From Elusimicrobiota bacterium (lineage in GTDB: Bacteria; Elusimicrobiota; Elusimicrobia; UBA1565; UBA9628): 64,000 nucleotides of DNA. The stretch's first letter is position 1; each line of letters starts with the position of its first letter. The stretch lies in contig JACRDT010000005.1 of assembly GCA_016212795.1 (NCBI GenBank), positions 62,001 to 126,000 of the forward strand. Direction: 5' to 3'. A program made the translations under genes and the position numbers. Shown in pieces: positions 18,301-26,102 of this stretch. The notes beneath the pieces were generated by a model. It saw only the letters and a list, made by a program, of their open reading frames with translations, made no database searches and had not been told where the DNA came from.

Positions 18301-20868
18301 TCCACCGGCCAGGGGCAGACGGCCGCGCTCGAGACCCTGACGGCCACGCCGGTCAACTCCGTGGACAACCCCGACTACGTGCCCATCTTCAACGCGGGCG
18401 GCCAGGCCTCGGACGCCTTCAAGGACCTCTACGGCGACGTCTCGACTTTGCAGAAGCAGTCCGGCTCCCGCAACCTCACCGAGCAGGCCCTGCAGCTCGA
18501 GTTCGTGAACCTCGCCGCCGGCGCCGTGGTCACGACCAAGCGGCTCTTCCCCAGGGCGGTGGACATCAGCCAGCACAAGGTCTTCAACTTCCTGGTCTAC
18601 GGGAACGCCGACCCCAACAACGTCAACCAGACCGGCAACAAGGTCTTCTTCCTGCGCGTCGGCAACGACACCAACTTCTTCGAGGCCCAGGTCCCCCTCT
18701 CCTTCACCGGGTGGCGCAAGGTCGAGATCCACCAGGCCGACGTCAACGGCGACATGATCGCCGAGGAATGGCGCTCGACCGTCCCGGACATCGTCATCGT
18801 CTCGAGCGGGTACCCCAGCCTCCAGCAGGTCGCCCAGGTCGTGGCCGGGGTGCGGTCCACCGCCTCGCCCGTCGGGCAGACCCAGCGCGGCAGGCTCTAC
18901 CTCGACGAGCTCTACCTCTCCGAGCCCGTGGTGCGGGTCGGGACCGCCAAGAAGCTCGAGATCAACTTCGAGACCCCGGGCTGGGCGACCTACGGGCTCA
19001 AGCACCGCTCGGTCGACCGCAACTTCCAGACCCCGACGTCGGTCGTCTCCAACCAGAACAACCGGGAGGACTCGGCCTACCTCAACTTCACGCGGCTGCG
19101 CTTCTTCCCGATGAACGTCACCGTCTCGCGCGCGATCACCGAGACCCCCTCCACCGTCAAGACGGGCGACCTCTCGAACCTCGTCAAGCTCCTCTACCAG
19201 GGCAAGGTCACGACCTGGAACGGGAACGCTTCGGGGACCTTCTCGCTGGGCTCGCTCCCCCGCCTGAACCTGGCCCACGCCAGGAACCGCATCGAATACG
19301 ACCTCCTCACCCGCGCCGACGACCGGCAGAGCTACAGCGTCTCGGCCAGCTACGGCGTCCCGGTCAACTGGTACGTCACCCCGAAGTCCATCGACGCGAG
19401 CCACACCTACCAGAAGTACGAGGTGACCTTCGACTCCCTGGAAGCGCGCAAGTTCCCCGGCAACGCCAACACCCGCGAGGTCGGCCAGACCACCATCGCC
19501 CGGATGACCTTCGTGCCGTGGGACGGGTCGGGCTTCAACCCGAACTACTCGCTCTCCAGGGTGGTCGAACGGCGCGCCGACTTCACCGGCCCGACGGAGC
19601 TCGTCAAGGCCTACCCGAAGTCCCTCAACCAGAGCGCCGGGTTCAACTCGAACTGGAGGATACTGCGCTGGCTCAACCCCCAGGCCAACTACTCGGTCGA
19701 CATCATCGAGAACAACGTCTTGAACGTCTCCACCTACATCGTGGCCGGGTCGACCTACGTCTTCGACGTCGGGGACATCAAGACCGTCAACCGCAACGCC
19801 AACGGGTCGGTCAACCTCCCCATCTCCATCGGCGAGATCTTCCCCTCGTCCAAGCTCTTGCGCTCCTTCAACGTCGCCTCGGGCTACCAGATCCAGGACG
19901 GCGACGTCTGGAACGCGGTCGAGAAGGGGCTGAGGTCCCAGTTCGGCCTCGTGGTCCGCGAGGCGCTCAAGCCCCGCAACCCGGCCGCCCAGCGCGCCAA
20001 CCAGACCCTCCGCGACACCATCAACTCGTCCCAGCGCTGGAACCCGCTCGACTCCTACGCCATCCCCGGCCGCCTGGCCCCGCTCAAGACCATCGCGCTC
20101 TCCAACAACTTCGTCAAGAGCATCGAGCGCACGGACGTGACGGGCACCGTGTCCAAGAAGATCGCCACCACCCTCCCGGACATGGTGGCCTCCGTCGGCC
20201 AGCTCGAGCGGTTGATGTTCACCGACCGGTGGATGCAGAACACCCAGATGAACTTCAAGTACTCCTTCCGCAAGACCGAGGACGTCGCGCACTCCATCGA
20301 AGACGAGGAGTCCTTCGGCACGGACCTGCGCACCATCGTCCTCAAGAAGTTCGACAGCCTCATCAACTACAACTTCCGCATCGCGGAGAAGAAGGACCTG
20401 CGCATCAACCAGATGGTCCAGCGGACCAGCCACGAGGACGCCACGCTGCAGGTGACCTTCGACGTCAGGAAGTTCCGCTTCACGCCCAAGGTCGACTACA
20501 CCAACGACGTCACCCGGCTGGGCACGGGCCTCAAGACCGCGGACCTCACCACCGTCACGCCCAGCCTCCTGGTCCGCGCCGACCTCGCCCTGCCCAAGGG
20601 CCTCAAGCTCCCCGGGGCGGCCAAGGTCCTGCTGTTCACCAACCGCATCATCTGGACCACGACCGTGTCCATGGTCAACAAGATCTCGCCGCTGAGCGTC
20701 GCGGACAACTCGAAGCTCCTGACCCTCAACACCAGCGGGGACTACGAGATCGCCAAGAACCTGCGCATGACGATCAACGGCTCCCTCGGCCGGCTCTGGC
20801 ACAAGTACCTCAAGGAGGAGGAGTACATCTCCTACCAGCTGGGGAGCACCCTGACATTCCAGTTTTAG
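15346..20868 (+). CDS. SprA/Sov-like giant outer-membrane protein
   Basis: 1840 aa, starting with TTG; no ATG or GTG fits before the signal peptide (FIRLFLFVLISASARDAAAQ). A Pro/Ala-rich tether (about 30-165) leads into a very long beta-rich region. It begins with a block typical of SprA-type proteins (LQLRMQGKVGPKITVNVDYD at about 210-230, then SFGDIDLSLPATEF). Two acidic EF-hand-like stretches (DADANGILDTED, DLNKNGRLDAQD) lie near 830-890. The last residues end in aromatic QLGSTLTFQF, as in outer-membrane barrels. SprA/Sov is the huge translocon barrel of type IX secretion; here it is shorter than Bacteroidota versions (about 2400 aa), and no other T9SS gene is in view. Homology is inferred from pattern. 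yjbQ follows 7 nt later. Confidence 0.75.
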   Translation: MSPIRFIRLFLFVLISASARDAAAQWSAPYDPDFPAEPAREARPPSPAPAAAPQAPEAAPAGAEPAPPSVRMPPQAGPFSLIERPDKSLIFERPAEPAAEPAEFEEFRGKLKPFEFSQERWNKARSDIEHGVAPSEAPPSAPGPAQALAAPADPAPRPPQPEVELPTYGTSLSVTGRKVISFQYSEKRYINPQKTNNRPATSGMLDITQQLQLRMQGKVGPKITVNVDYDDTKTNKQDISVVYQGDPNEVVQNVSFGDIDLSLPATEFVQYNKQLFGIRADVKYKGLKASVIGSRTKGQTKILHFYGNTKFTSVDIPDNSYIRRQYYDVSFGDPNRLPIQAGSERLFVAQQTPGAQINLNDVDLTADDLAVRSSSFTGRFSQMVAGTDYSIDYAKGIVTFRYQLQPQHVVALSYVDAAGRPIVFQSTIAYSGGSGLYKLIKTPADLPISVSTETGYNREIKTFYSIGQNQIVRDDGRGNFVLKVLDPTTRNEVGSALNPPQKYPDTIEVDFENGNFRLLQPFSVANDSPTAPDPDLYAPTPVSKRLFRVEYNYRFKTFFLEPSIVNQSEVVILDRQKLVRNVDYFIDYDAGFVTFFNEDRIRPDSEISIAYEVAPFLGLSNESLMGSRVSYDWGPHVSMGSTLLYQSGIKSPTVPTVTELARSLLTYEFDTKLTDIKLLSFLRLISLKAEFAQSRQNPNLNDYAIIDNMEGIKQEDMAPTVDTAWRIASNPPPAGPADPSKVDWFTEDVKILDINPRSQAGSEETQKVLGLKYDFSDPANTNEVSIVFPFSVAGEDFSQKNILEVVMLGDASANELNFHLGGVNEDADANGILDTEDTNIDGILEEWEDTGQSYAPAGKASRHYGVHNGRVDTEDLNKNGRLDAQDFSGDDFGYKGTGVNAALHNATDSTDHASVNFGPDKWRTFQIPLNISTATASRWTAIKQLRISVRKKAGGAACAGLSCAIKFARIAVVGNTWLRGQAGDPSTGQGQTAALETLTATPVNSVDNPDYVPIFNAGGQASDAFKDLYGDVSTLQKQSGSRNLTEQALQLEFVNLAAGAVVTTKRLFPRAVDISQHKVFNFLVYGNADPNNVNQTGNKVFFLRVGNDTNFFEAQVPLSFTGWRKVEIHQADVNGDMIAEEWRSTVPDIVIVSSGYPSLQQVAQVVAGVRSTASPVGQTQRGRLYLDELYLSEPVVRVGTAKKLEINFETPGWATYGLKHRSVDRNFQTPTSVVSNQNNREDSAYLNFTRLRFFPMNVTVSRAITETPSTVKTGDLSNLVKLLYQGKVTTWNGNASGTFSLGSLPRLNLAHARNRIEYDLLTRADDRQSYSVSASYGVPVNWYVTPKSIDASHTYQKYEVTFDSLEARKFPGNANTREVGQTTIARMTFVPWDGSGFNPNYSLSRVVERRADFTGPTELVKAYPKSLNQSAGFNSNWRILRWLNPQANYSVDIIENNVLNVSTYIVAGSTYVFDVGDIKTVNRNANGSVNLPISIGEIFPSSKLLRSFNVASGYQIQDGDVWNAVEKGLRSQFGLVVREALKPRNPAAQRANQTLRDTINSSQRWNPLDSYAIPGRLAPLKTIALSNNFVKSIERTDVTGTVSKKIATTLPDMVASVGQLERLMFTDRWMQNTQMNFKYSFRKTEDVAHSIEDEESFGTDLRTIVLKKFDSLINYNFRIAEKKDLRINQMVQRTSHEDATLQVTFDVRKFRFTPKVDYTNDVTRLGTGLKTADLTTVTPSLLVRADLALPKGLKLPGAAKVLLFTNRIIWTTTVSMVNKISPLSVADNSKLLTLNTSGDYEIAKNLRMTINGSLGRLWHKYLKEEEYISYQLGSTLTFQF

Positions 20869-20875
20869 GAGGCCT

Positions 20876-21274
20876 ATGACCAAGGAACTGCGCATCTCGA
20901 CCAAGTCTCGGACCGAGCTCGTGGACATCACGGAGGACATCCTCCACCATCTCGGCGACATCGGCGCCAAGTCGGGCATCCTGGTGGTCTTCGTCCCCCA
21001 CACGACCGCGGGAGTGACCATCAACGAGAACGCCGACCCCGACGTCACCCAGGACATCACGGGGTTCATGGCCGAGCTCATCCCCAAGAACGCGGGCTTC
21101 GCCCACGGGGAGGGGAACTCCGACGCCCACATCAAGAGCTCGCTCTTCTCCCCCTCCCTGACCCTCATCGTCGAGGGTGGAGCCCTGCGCCTGGGCACCT
21201 GGCAGGCCGTGTTCTTCGCGGAGTTCGACGGCCCGCGCAACCGGAAGGCGTGGCTGAAGTTCGTCCCTTCATGA
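20876..21274 (+). CDS. yjbQ: YjbQ/UPF0047 family protein
   Basis: 132 aa, full length. The family signatures are all present: HTTAGVTINENADPDV, HGEGNSDAHIKSSL and LGTWQAVFFAEFDGPR. YjbQ proteins form trimers with a metal/phosphate-binding site from the conserved His and Glu residues; some show weak thiamine-phosphate synthase activity, but the physiological role is unsettled. TAGGAGG, which contains the stop of the SprA-like gene, acts as Shine-Dalgarno just before the ATG. Its stop overlaps the next gene by 4 nt. Confidence 0.95.
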   Translation: MTKELRISTKSRTELVDITEDILHHLGDIGAKSGILVVFVPHTTAGVTINENADPDVTQDITGFMAELIPKNAGFAHGEGNSDAHIKSSLFSPSLTLIVEGGALRLGTWQAVFFAEFDGPRNRKAWLKFVPS

Positions 21275-22233
21275 CGCGGGCCTCGCCCGCCAAGGCTCAA
21301 GCAGCCCGCGGCAGGCCGCGCCTGAGGGCCGTCATCCTTGCCGCCGCCCTCCTCTGCCCGGCAGGCGCCCGCGCCGCGCGCACCGTCGTCAGGAAGGTCT
21401 CCGCGGGAGGCCTGGAACGCAGCTACCGCCTCCACGTCCCCGATGCCGCGAAAATCCCGGCTCCCCTCGTCGTCGCCTTGCACGGCGGCGGCGGGACCGC
21501 CAGGGGGATGGTGGGCTTCAGCAGGCTCGTGCCGCTCTCGGACCGCGAGGGGTTCATCGTCGCCTATCCGGAATCCGGGAGCCGCAACTGGTACGACGGC
21601 AGAGAAGGGGAGTTCTCCGGGGCCCACCGGGACCGGCGCGACGACGCGGCATTCATCGTCGCGATGATCGACGCGATCCACAAGGAGCACCCTGTCGACC
21701 AGGACCGCGTCTACGCGACCGGGGTTTCCAACGGGGCTTTTTTGTCGAACTACATCGCCGCGACCCATGCGAAGCGGTTCGCGGCCATCGCCCCGGTCGT
21801 GGGCGGGATCGCCGACCCTTTCCACAAGGCCTTCGCTCCCGAGGAGCCGGTCTCCGTCCTCGTGGTCCAGGGCACGGAAGACCCCCTCGTGCCTTACGGA
21901 GGGGGAAACGTGGCGCGGGGCCGCGGCAAGGTCATCGCCACCGAGGAGGCGCTGCGCCTATGGGTGAAGGCCGACGGCTGCGAGCCGGAGCCGCGGACGG
22001 ACTTGCTCCCGGACCTCGACCCAGGGGACGGCTGCCGGGTCGAACGCTCCGTCTGGTCAGGCTGCCGCGGCGGGACCGAGGTCGTGCTGCTCAAGATGGC
22101 GGGCGCGGGGCACGCCTGGCCCGGCGGGAGCCAGTACCTGCCCAAGAGGATCATCGGCCGGGTCTGCCGCGACTTCGACTCCTCCCTCATCTGGGAGTTC
22201 TTCAAGTCCCATCCCAAGCCGGCGCGGCCGTGA
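21271..22233 (+). CDS. Secreted PHB-depolymerase/feruloyl-esterase family hydrolase
   Basis: About 320 aa. The ATG at 21271 overlaps the yjbQ stop (ATGA) and gives a signal peptide (LRAVILAAALLCPAGARA); a GTG at 21250 is less likely. It is an alpha/beta hydrolase of the LpqC/Esterase_phb type: oxyanion segment LHGGGGTARGM, nucleophile Ser in TGVSNGAF, acid in GTEDPLVPYGG and His in GAGHAWPGG. Six cysteines in the C-terminal third may form disulfides. It should cleave ester bonds of an exported or extracellular substrate; the substrate cannot be told from sequence. Confidence 0.85.
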   Translation: MTRASPAKAQAARGRPRLRAVILAAALLCPAGARAARTVVRKVSAGGLERSYRLHVPDAAKIPAPLVVALHGGGGTARGMVGFSRLVPLSDREGFIVAYPESGSRNWYDGREGEFSGAHRDRRDDAAFIVAMIDAIHKEHPVDQDRVYATGVSNGAFLSNYIAATHAKRFAAIAPVVGGIADPFHKAFAPEEPVSVLVVQGTEDPLVPYGGGNVARGRGKVIATEEALRLWVKADGCEPEPRTDLLPDLDPGDGCRVERSVWSGCRGGTEVVLLKMAGAGHAWPGGSQYLPKRIIGRVCRDFDSSLIWEFFKSHPKPARP

Positions 22234-22281
22234 GGAAGGGCCCTCCGGCGGAGAGGACCGGGTCCGGATCCCGGCCGCCCG

Positions 22282-23244
22282 TCAGCCGACCAGGTCGCCC
22301 ATCATGCCCAGCAGGGCGGGGATGTCCGCGAGCCCCCGCAGCGTCGAGCCTGGGGAGACGTGCGCCAGCAGGGGAGTGATCAGCAGCCGCGCCCTGCCGC
22401 CCGGGCGGAGCTCCTCGTAGAGCCGCCTGGCATGCTCGGGCGGGACGAGCCGGTCGTCCGGGTCGTGGAGCAGGTGGACGCGCGAGCCCAGCCCCTTGAG
22501 CTTCCCGGCCGGGGAGAGCGCGGGATCGAGCCCGGGGTCCTTGCCCAGCCGATGGAGTTCCCGCAGGCTGTGACGCTCCACCAGGGCGTAGGCCCGCCGC
22601 TTGCCCTCCACGGCGGGGTCCGTGCAGTAGGATCCCAGGGCGGCCGCGACCTCGCGCCGGTCCTCCTCGCTCAGGCCCAGCCTGTCCATGACCGGGAAAG
22701 CCATGGCGAGGCGCAGGTAGATGTGGTCGTGCCACTGGGCCTCGGTCCGGGGCGGACTGCTCTCCGGCAGGTGGCGCTCCCAGATCGCGGCCAAGGAATG
22801 GTAGGCGCCGAAGGACACGACGGGGTCGAGCTTGCCGGCCAGGTCCTCCCGGGCCGCGGCCACGAGCGCGAGCCCCGCGCCGAAGCTGAACCCCGCCATC
22901 GCGACGGGCCCCCCGTACTCCGACCATAGGGAGCCGGCGATGTCGGCGATGACGCCGACGTCGCCCTCGCAAAAGACGCAGGACTTGAGCCCCGGCAGGT
23001 CGGCGGCCGCCGCCCGCACGCCCGCTTCGGCCAGGCGCCGGGCGAACGCCCTCAGGCGGAGATCGTCTTTCCCAGCCAGGGTCACGCCGTGGACCAGCAG
23101 GCACGTCCTCTTGGCGGGCCCGGCCGGCTCGTAGACGTCGAAGGCGGCGCCGGAGGCGGTGGTCCGGGACCGCGGCTCGACGCCCCCCCCGCCGGAGCGC
23201 GTCACGGCCAGCAGGAATCTGGCCGCGGCGAGGGAGCGCATCAT
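22282..23244 (-). CDS. Alpha/beta hydrolase in radical-SAM operon
   Basis: 320 aa. The start ATG at 23244 overlaps the stop of the upstream radical-SAM gene. It is a cytoplasmic alpha/beta hydrolase with the nucleophile elbow GFSFGAG, the acid in HDPDDRLVPP and the His in LLAHVSPG; the start of the fold is LLVHGVTLAGKDDL. There is no signal peptide. As the last gene of a reductase-radical-SAM-radical-SAM-hydrolase operon, it is a candidate lipid or thioester hydrolase acting before or after the radical step. That role is inference from context. Confidence 0.85.
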   Translation of the reverse strand: MMRSLAAARFLLAVTRSGGGGVEPRSRTTASGAAFDVYEPAGPAKRTCLLVHGVTLAGKDDLRLRAFARRLAEAGVRAAAADLPGLKSCVFCEGDVGVIADIAGSLWSEYGGPVAMAGFSFGAGLALVAAAREDLAGKLDPVVSFGAYHSLAAIWERHLPESSPPRTEAQWHDHIYLRLAMAFPVMDRLGLSEEDRREVAAALGSYCTDPAVEGKRRAYALVERHSLRELHRLGKDPGLDPALSPAGKLKGLGSRVHLLHDPDDRLVPPEHARRLYEELRPGGRARLLITPLLAHVSPGSTLRGLADIPALLGMMGDLVG

Positions 23245-24668
23245 CGGCGCAGGTTGTTGAACACGCAGGCGGGCATCAGCCTGCCGTCGGCCTGGGGGTA
23301 CTGCTGGCAGCACTTGACGGCCCGAGACAGGTCGAAGGTGTGGCGGTCCATGAAGTGGTGGATGAAGATGGACTTGACGTGCTTCTCCGTCACCGACATG
23401 ACCTGGCGCGGGGAGAAGCCAGCCTTGAGCTCGTTGAGCTCCGAGAGGATGGCCTTGATCGCCTTGAGCGCGGCCTGGCGGTCGGGGACCGAGCCGGAGG
23501 CGGTCCAGAGCCTGTAGATGGAGTCCTTGATGCGGCCGACGTTGCCCTCGTCCATGCCGAAGAGCGCGTTGTTCTTGATGATGTCCAGGTAGTCGGCCGG
23601 ATCGAAGAGCCGCGGGATGGGCGTGAAGCCCCCGTCCGCGAGCTTGATGAGGTAGGTGAGCGCGAAGCACGCGGGGTGGCTGCAAGGGAGCGGCGAGAAG
23701 TCGGACTTCTCGAGCGCGCCTTTGGACCCGCCCGCGATGAGCCCGACCACGTCGGGGATGGTCAGGACGTCCATGGGATCGTGCGGGAACGCCGCCCCCC
23801 CCGTCCCCGCGTGGCAGCAGGGCTGGAACATCATGCTGAGCGCGTTGTCGGTCTTGAAGAAGAGGTCCAGGAGCGCCGGCACCTCGGCCTCGTTGTGGCC
23901 TTTGGCCAGGGTGACGGTCATGGAGAAAGGCGCCTGGCGTCCGATGAGGAGGTCCACGACGCGGCGCTTGAGGCCCGAGAGGTCGGCCCCGCGCAGGCCC
24001 CGGTAGGTGGCCGGCTCGAAGCCGTCGAGCTGGAGCGAGACCACGACGCCTTGGTCCCTCAAGAAATCCACCAGGTCCGGTCTCTTTAGGAGCCCGAGCC
24101 CGTTGGTCGAGACCGAGGCCTTGGCCACCTTCCTCGAGACGAGATGCTCCACGATCCTGCGGAACTCGGGGTGCAGGGTGGGCTCGCCCCCGCTCAAGTT
24201 GACCAGGTTGAGGGAGCCCTCGCAGCGCTCGAGGCTGTCCATGACGCCTTTGAACTCCTCGAAAGGCATGAAGGACGAGTCCCGGTTCTTGACCAGGCAG
24301 AGCGGGCACTTCAAGTCGCAGTGGTCGGTGATCTCGATGATGGGCACGCAGGTATGCTGCTGGTGCTGGGGGCACAGCCCGCAGGATGCCGGGCATCCGG
24401 CATAGGTCCCGACCGAACGCGCCTTGGGGTCCGTGCCGGGCTTCAGATAGGTCAGCGAATCCAGGTACCACTTCTCGTCGCCGCACACCAACGCCTGGGA
24501 GGGACCGTCCTTGGGGCAGTGCTTGAGAAAATAGACCTTGCCGCCGCTGAACACGATCTTGGCGTCCACGAGCTTGCCGCAGGCCGGGCAAAGGCTCTTT
24601 GTGGTGGAGAAATAGCAAGCCTCCCCCACGGGGAGGCGCGCAGCCGTGGGGGAGAGGGGTCTTTTCAT
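23241..24668 (-). CDS. Radical-SAM protein, MJ0619/Tes-like (copy 1)
   Basis: 475 aa. The radical-SAM cluster motif is CDLKCPLC. It is preceded by a rubredoxin-like Cys-rich N-terminus (SLCPACGK and HCPKDG) and a second Cys group GCPASCGLC. It is followed by further Cys (PCCHAGTGG, PCSHPACF) and a C-terminal KCCQQYP-PACVFNN block, the layout of the MJ0619 family that includes archaeal tetraether lipid synthase (three Fe-S clusters plus a mononuclear iron). LSGGEPTLHPEF is the SAM-binding GGE motif. The first 17 codons, including the ATG, come from a copy of the hairpin repeat; conserved sequence begins at CYFSTTKS. A paralogue lies 9 nt upstream. Likely role: C-C bond formation or alkyl modification of lipid chains, by analogy only. 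Confidence 0.8.
   Translation of the reverse strand: MKRPLSPTAARLPVGEACYFSTTKSLCPACGKLVDAKIVFSGGKVYFLKHCPKDGPSQALVCGDEKWYLDSLTYLKPGTDPKARSVGTYAGCPASCGLCPQHQQHTCVPIIEITDHCDLKCPLCLVKNRDSSFMPFEEFKGVMDSLERCEGSLNLVNLSGGEPTLHPEFRRIVEHLVSRKVAKASVSTNGLGLLKRPDLVDFLRDQGVVVSLQLDGFEPATYRGLRGADLSGLKRRVVDLLIGRQAPFSMTVTLAKGHNEAEVPALLDLFFKTDNALSMMFQPCCHAGTGGAAFPHDPMDVLTIPDVVGLIAGGSKGALEKSDFSPLPCSHPACFALTYLIKLADGGFTPIPRLFDPADYLDIIKNNALFGMDEGNVGRIKDSIYRLWTASGSVPDRQAALKAIKAILSELNELKAGFSPRQVMSVTEKHVKSIFIHHFMDRHTFDLSRAVKCCQQYPQADGRLMPACVFNNLRR
24619..24668 (-). repeat. GATGAAAC hairpin repeat, supplies a start codon
   Basis: GCCTCCCC (24619-24626) and GGGGAGGC (24630-24637) form the stem. The other end reads ATGAAAAG on the minus strand, corresponding to the ATGAAACGGC edge of the family. 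That ATG is the start codon of the downstream radical-SAM gene. Confidence 0.7.
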
Positions 24669-24677
24669 AAGGGAGGC

Positions 24678-26102
24678 CTACTTCTCCACCCAGAACCTCT
24701 CGTCCTTCTGCCGGTAGAACAGGTTGTAGGTGCACGCCGGCCGGAGCCGGCGGGACTCGTCCGGGACCATGTCCGGGCATTTGACGGCGCGCGCCACGTC
24801 GAAATTGTCCTCGTCCATGTGGGCGTGCACGTAGATGGTCTTGGTGTGCCGTTCGCCGAGCTTCTGGCGCTCGAACACGGTGTGGGACTCGCCCGGGGGA
24901 TAGAGCTTCCTCAGGATGGCCTTCATGGTCTTGAGCTGGCCCGCGGCCTCGTCGGAGCCGGAACTGCCGGCCCAGAGCAGGTCCATGCCGGTCTTGAGGG
25001 CACCTTCGAACCTGCCGTCCGGGTGAAGGAGGTAGCCGCCCTTGAGGGCTTCCCTCAGCTCCTCCCTGGAGACGACCCTCAGCAACGGCACGACCTCCTC
25101 CGACTTGCTGCCGAAGAGGTAGCAGATGCCGTAGCACAAGGGATGCGCGGACGGCAGCGGCATGAAGTCGGCGACGCGGATGCGGCCGCCGGTGCCGGCC
25201 TCGACGATCCTCTCGGTCTCGTCGATGGTGATGTGCTCCCTCGGCGAGAACTCCTTGCCCCCGTAGCCGGTGAAGGTCATGGTCTGGACCGTGAGGCTGC
25301 GGATGAAGTCCTCGTCGAGCGCCATCTTGAGGATGCGGGGAAGCTCGTCGTCGTTGACGCCCTTGATGAGGACGTTGAGGATGGTGGTGGGCACGTCGAA
25401 CTTCCGGAGGTTCTCCAGGGCCTTGAGCTTGGCCTCCACGATGTCAAGGCCGTGGATGCGCCTGCTCTTGGCCGGGTCGAAGGTGTCGAAGGAGAGGATG
25501 ACGTAGACGCCCAGGTCCTTGAGCCTCTGGACGAGGTCCGGGTCCTTGGCGAGCGTAAGGCCGTTGGAGTTGAGCGTGATGCGGCCGATCTCGGGCCTCT
25601 TGGCGAGCTCGAGGAGGCTCAAGAGGTCCGGGTGCAGGGTGGGCTCGCCTCCGGTGACGTTGATGAGGTCCACTGGGCCCGCGGCCTCGACGATCCAGTC
25701 GAGGAGCCGCTTCATCTCCTCCTTGGTCTTGAAGTAGACCTTGTCCTTGCGGTTGTAGGTGAAGCAGATGGGGCAGCGCAGGTTGCAGGCGTTGGTGATG
25801 GAGAAGACCGGGAGGTTGCACTTCTGCTCGTGGAAGGCGCACGGCCCGCAGTCGAAGGGGCAGCCTTTCTCGACCTTGGTGGCGGCCAGGGGAGGCTTGC
25901 CCGTCGCCATGGGCTGGCGGATCGCGTCCAGGTACCATTCCTCGCTGGCCGCGACCAGCGCCCGCGACGCGCCGTGCTCCGGGCAGATCCTCTCCTGGTA
26001 GACCTTGCCGCCCTCGAACACGATCTGGGCCCGGACGATCCTGCGGCACTCGCGGCACAGGCCGCTGGTCGTGGAGAAGTACGTGTAGCCTTTGTCCGTC
26101 AC
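24678..26102 (-). CDS. Radical-SAM protein, MJ0619/Tes-like (copy 2)
   Basis: 474 aa, starting with GTG at 26102 in a GTGA overlap with the SDR stop. Same architecture as its neighbour: Cys-rich N-terminus (GLCRECRR, ICPEHG), GCPFDCGPC, radical-SAM motif CNLRCPICF, VTGGEPTLHPDL, then SAHPLCYGICYLF and a C-terminal KCPDMVPDESRR-PACTYN block. The two share order and spacing of motifs but are clearly diverged, so they are old paralogues with probably different substrates or successive steps. The family includes tetraether lipid synthase, and related bacterial enzymes are thought to join fatty-acid tails into membrane-spanning lipids. Substrate here is not proven. Confidence 0.82.
   Translation of the reverse strand: MTDKGYTYFSTTSGLCRECRRIVRAQIVFEGGKVYQERICPEHGASRALVAASEEWYLDAIRQPMATGKPPLAATKVEKGCPFDCGPCAFHEQKCNLPVFSITNACNLRCPICFTYNRKDKVYFKTKEEMKRLLDWIVEAAGPVDLINVTGGEPTLHPDLLSLLELAKRPEIGRITLNSNGLTLAKDPDLVQRLKDLGVYVILSFDTFDPAKSRRIHGLDIVEAKLKALENLRKFDVPTTILNVLIKGVNDDELPRILKMALDEDFIRSLTVQTMTFTGYGGKEFSPREHITIDETERIVEAGTGGRIRVADFMPLPSAHPLCYGICYLFGSKSEEVVPLLRVVSREELREALKGGYLLHPDGRFEGALKTGMDLLWAGSSGSDEAAGQLKTMKAILRKLYPPGESHTVFERQKLGERHTKTIYVHAHMDEDNFDVARAVKCPDMVPDESRRLRPACTYNLFYRQKDERFWVEK

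Noticed and set aside
16372..21825. Very long minus-strand frame opposite the SprA-like gene
   Set aside because: A shadow frame: Val/Asp/Gly/Leu-rich translation without domains, a known artefact of high-GC genes with strong third-position bias. Similar long shadows lie opposite the kinase, DUF58 and mutS genes.
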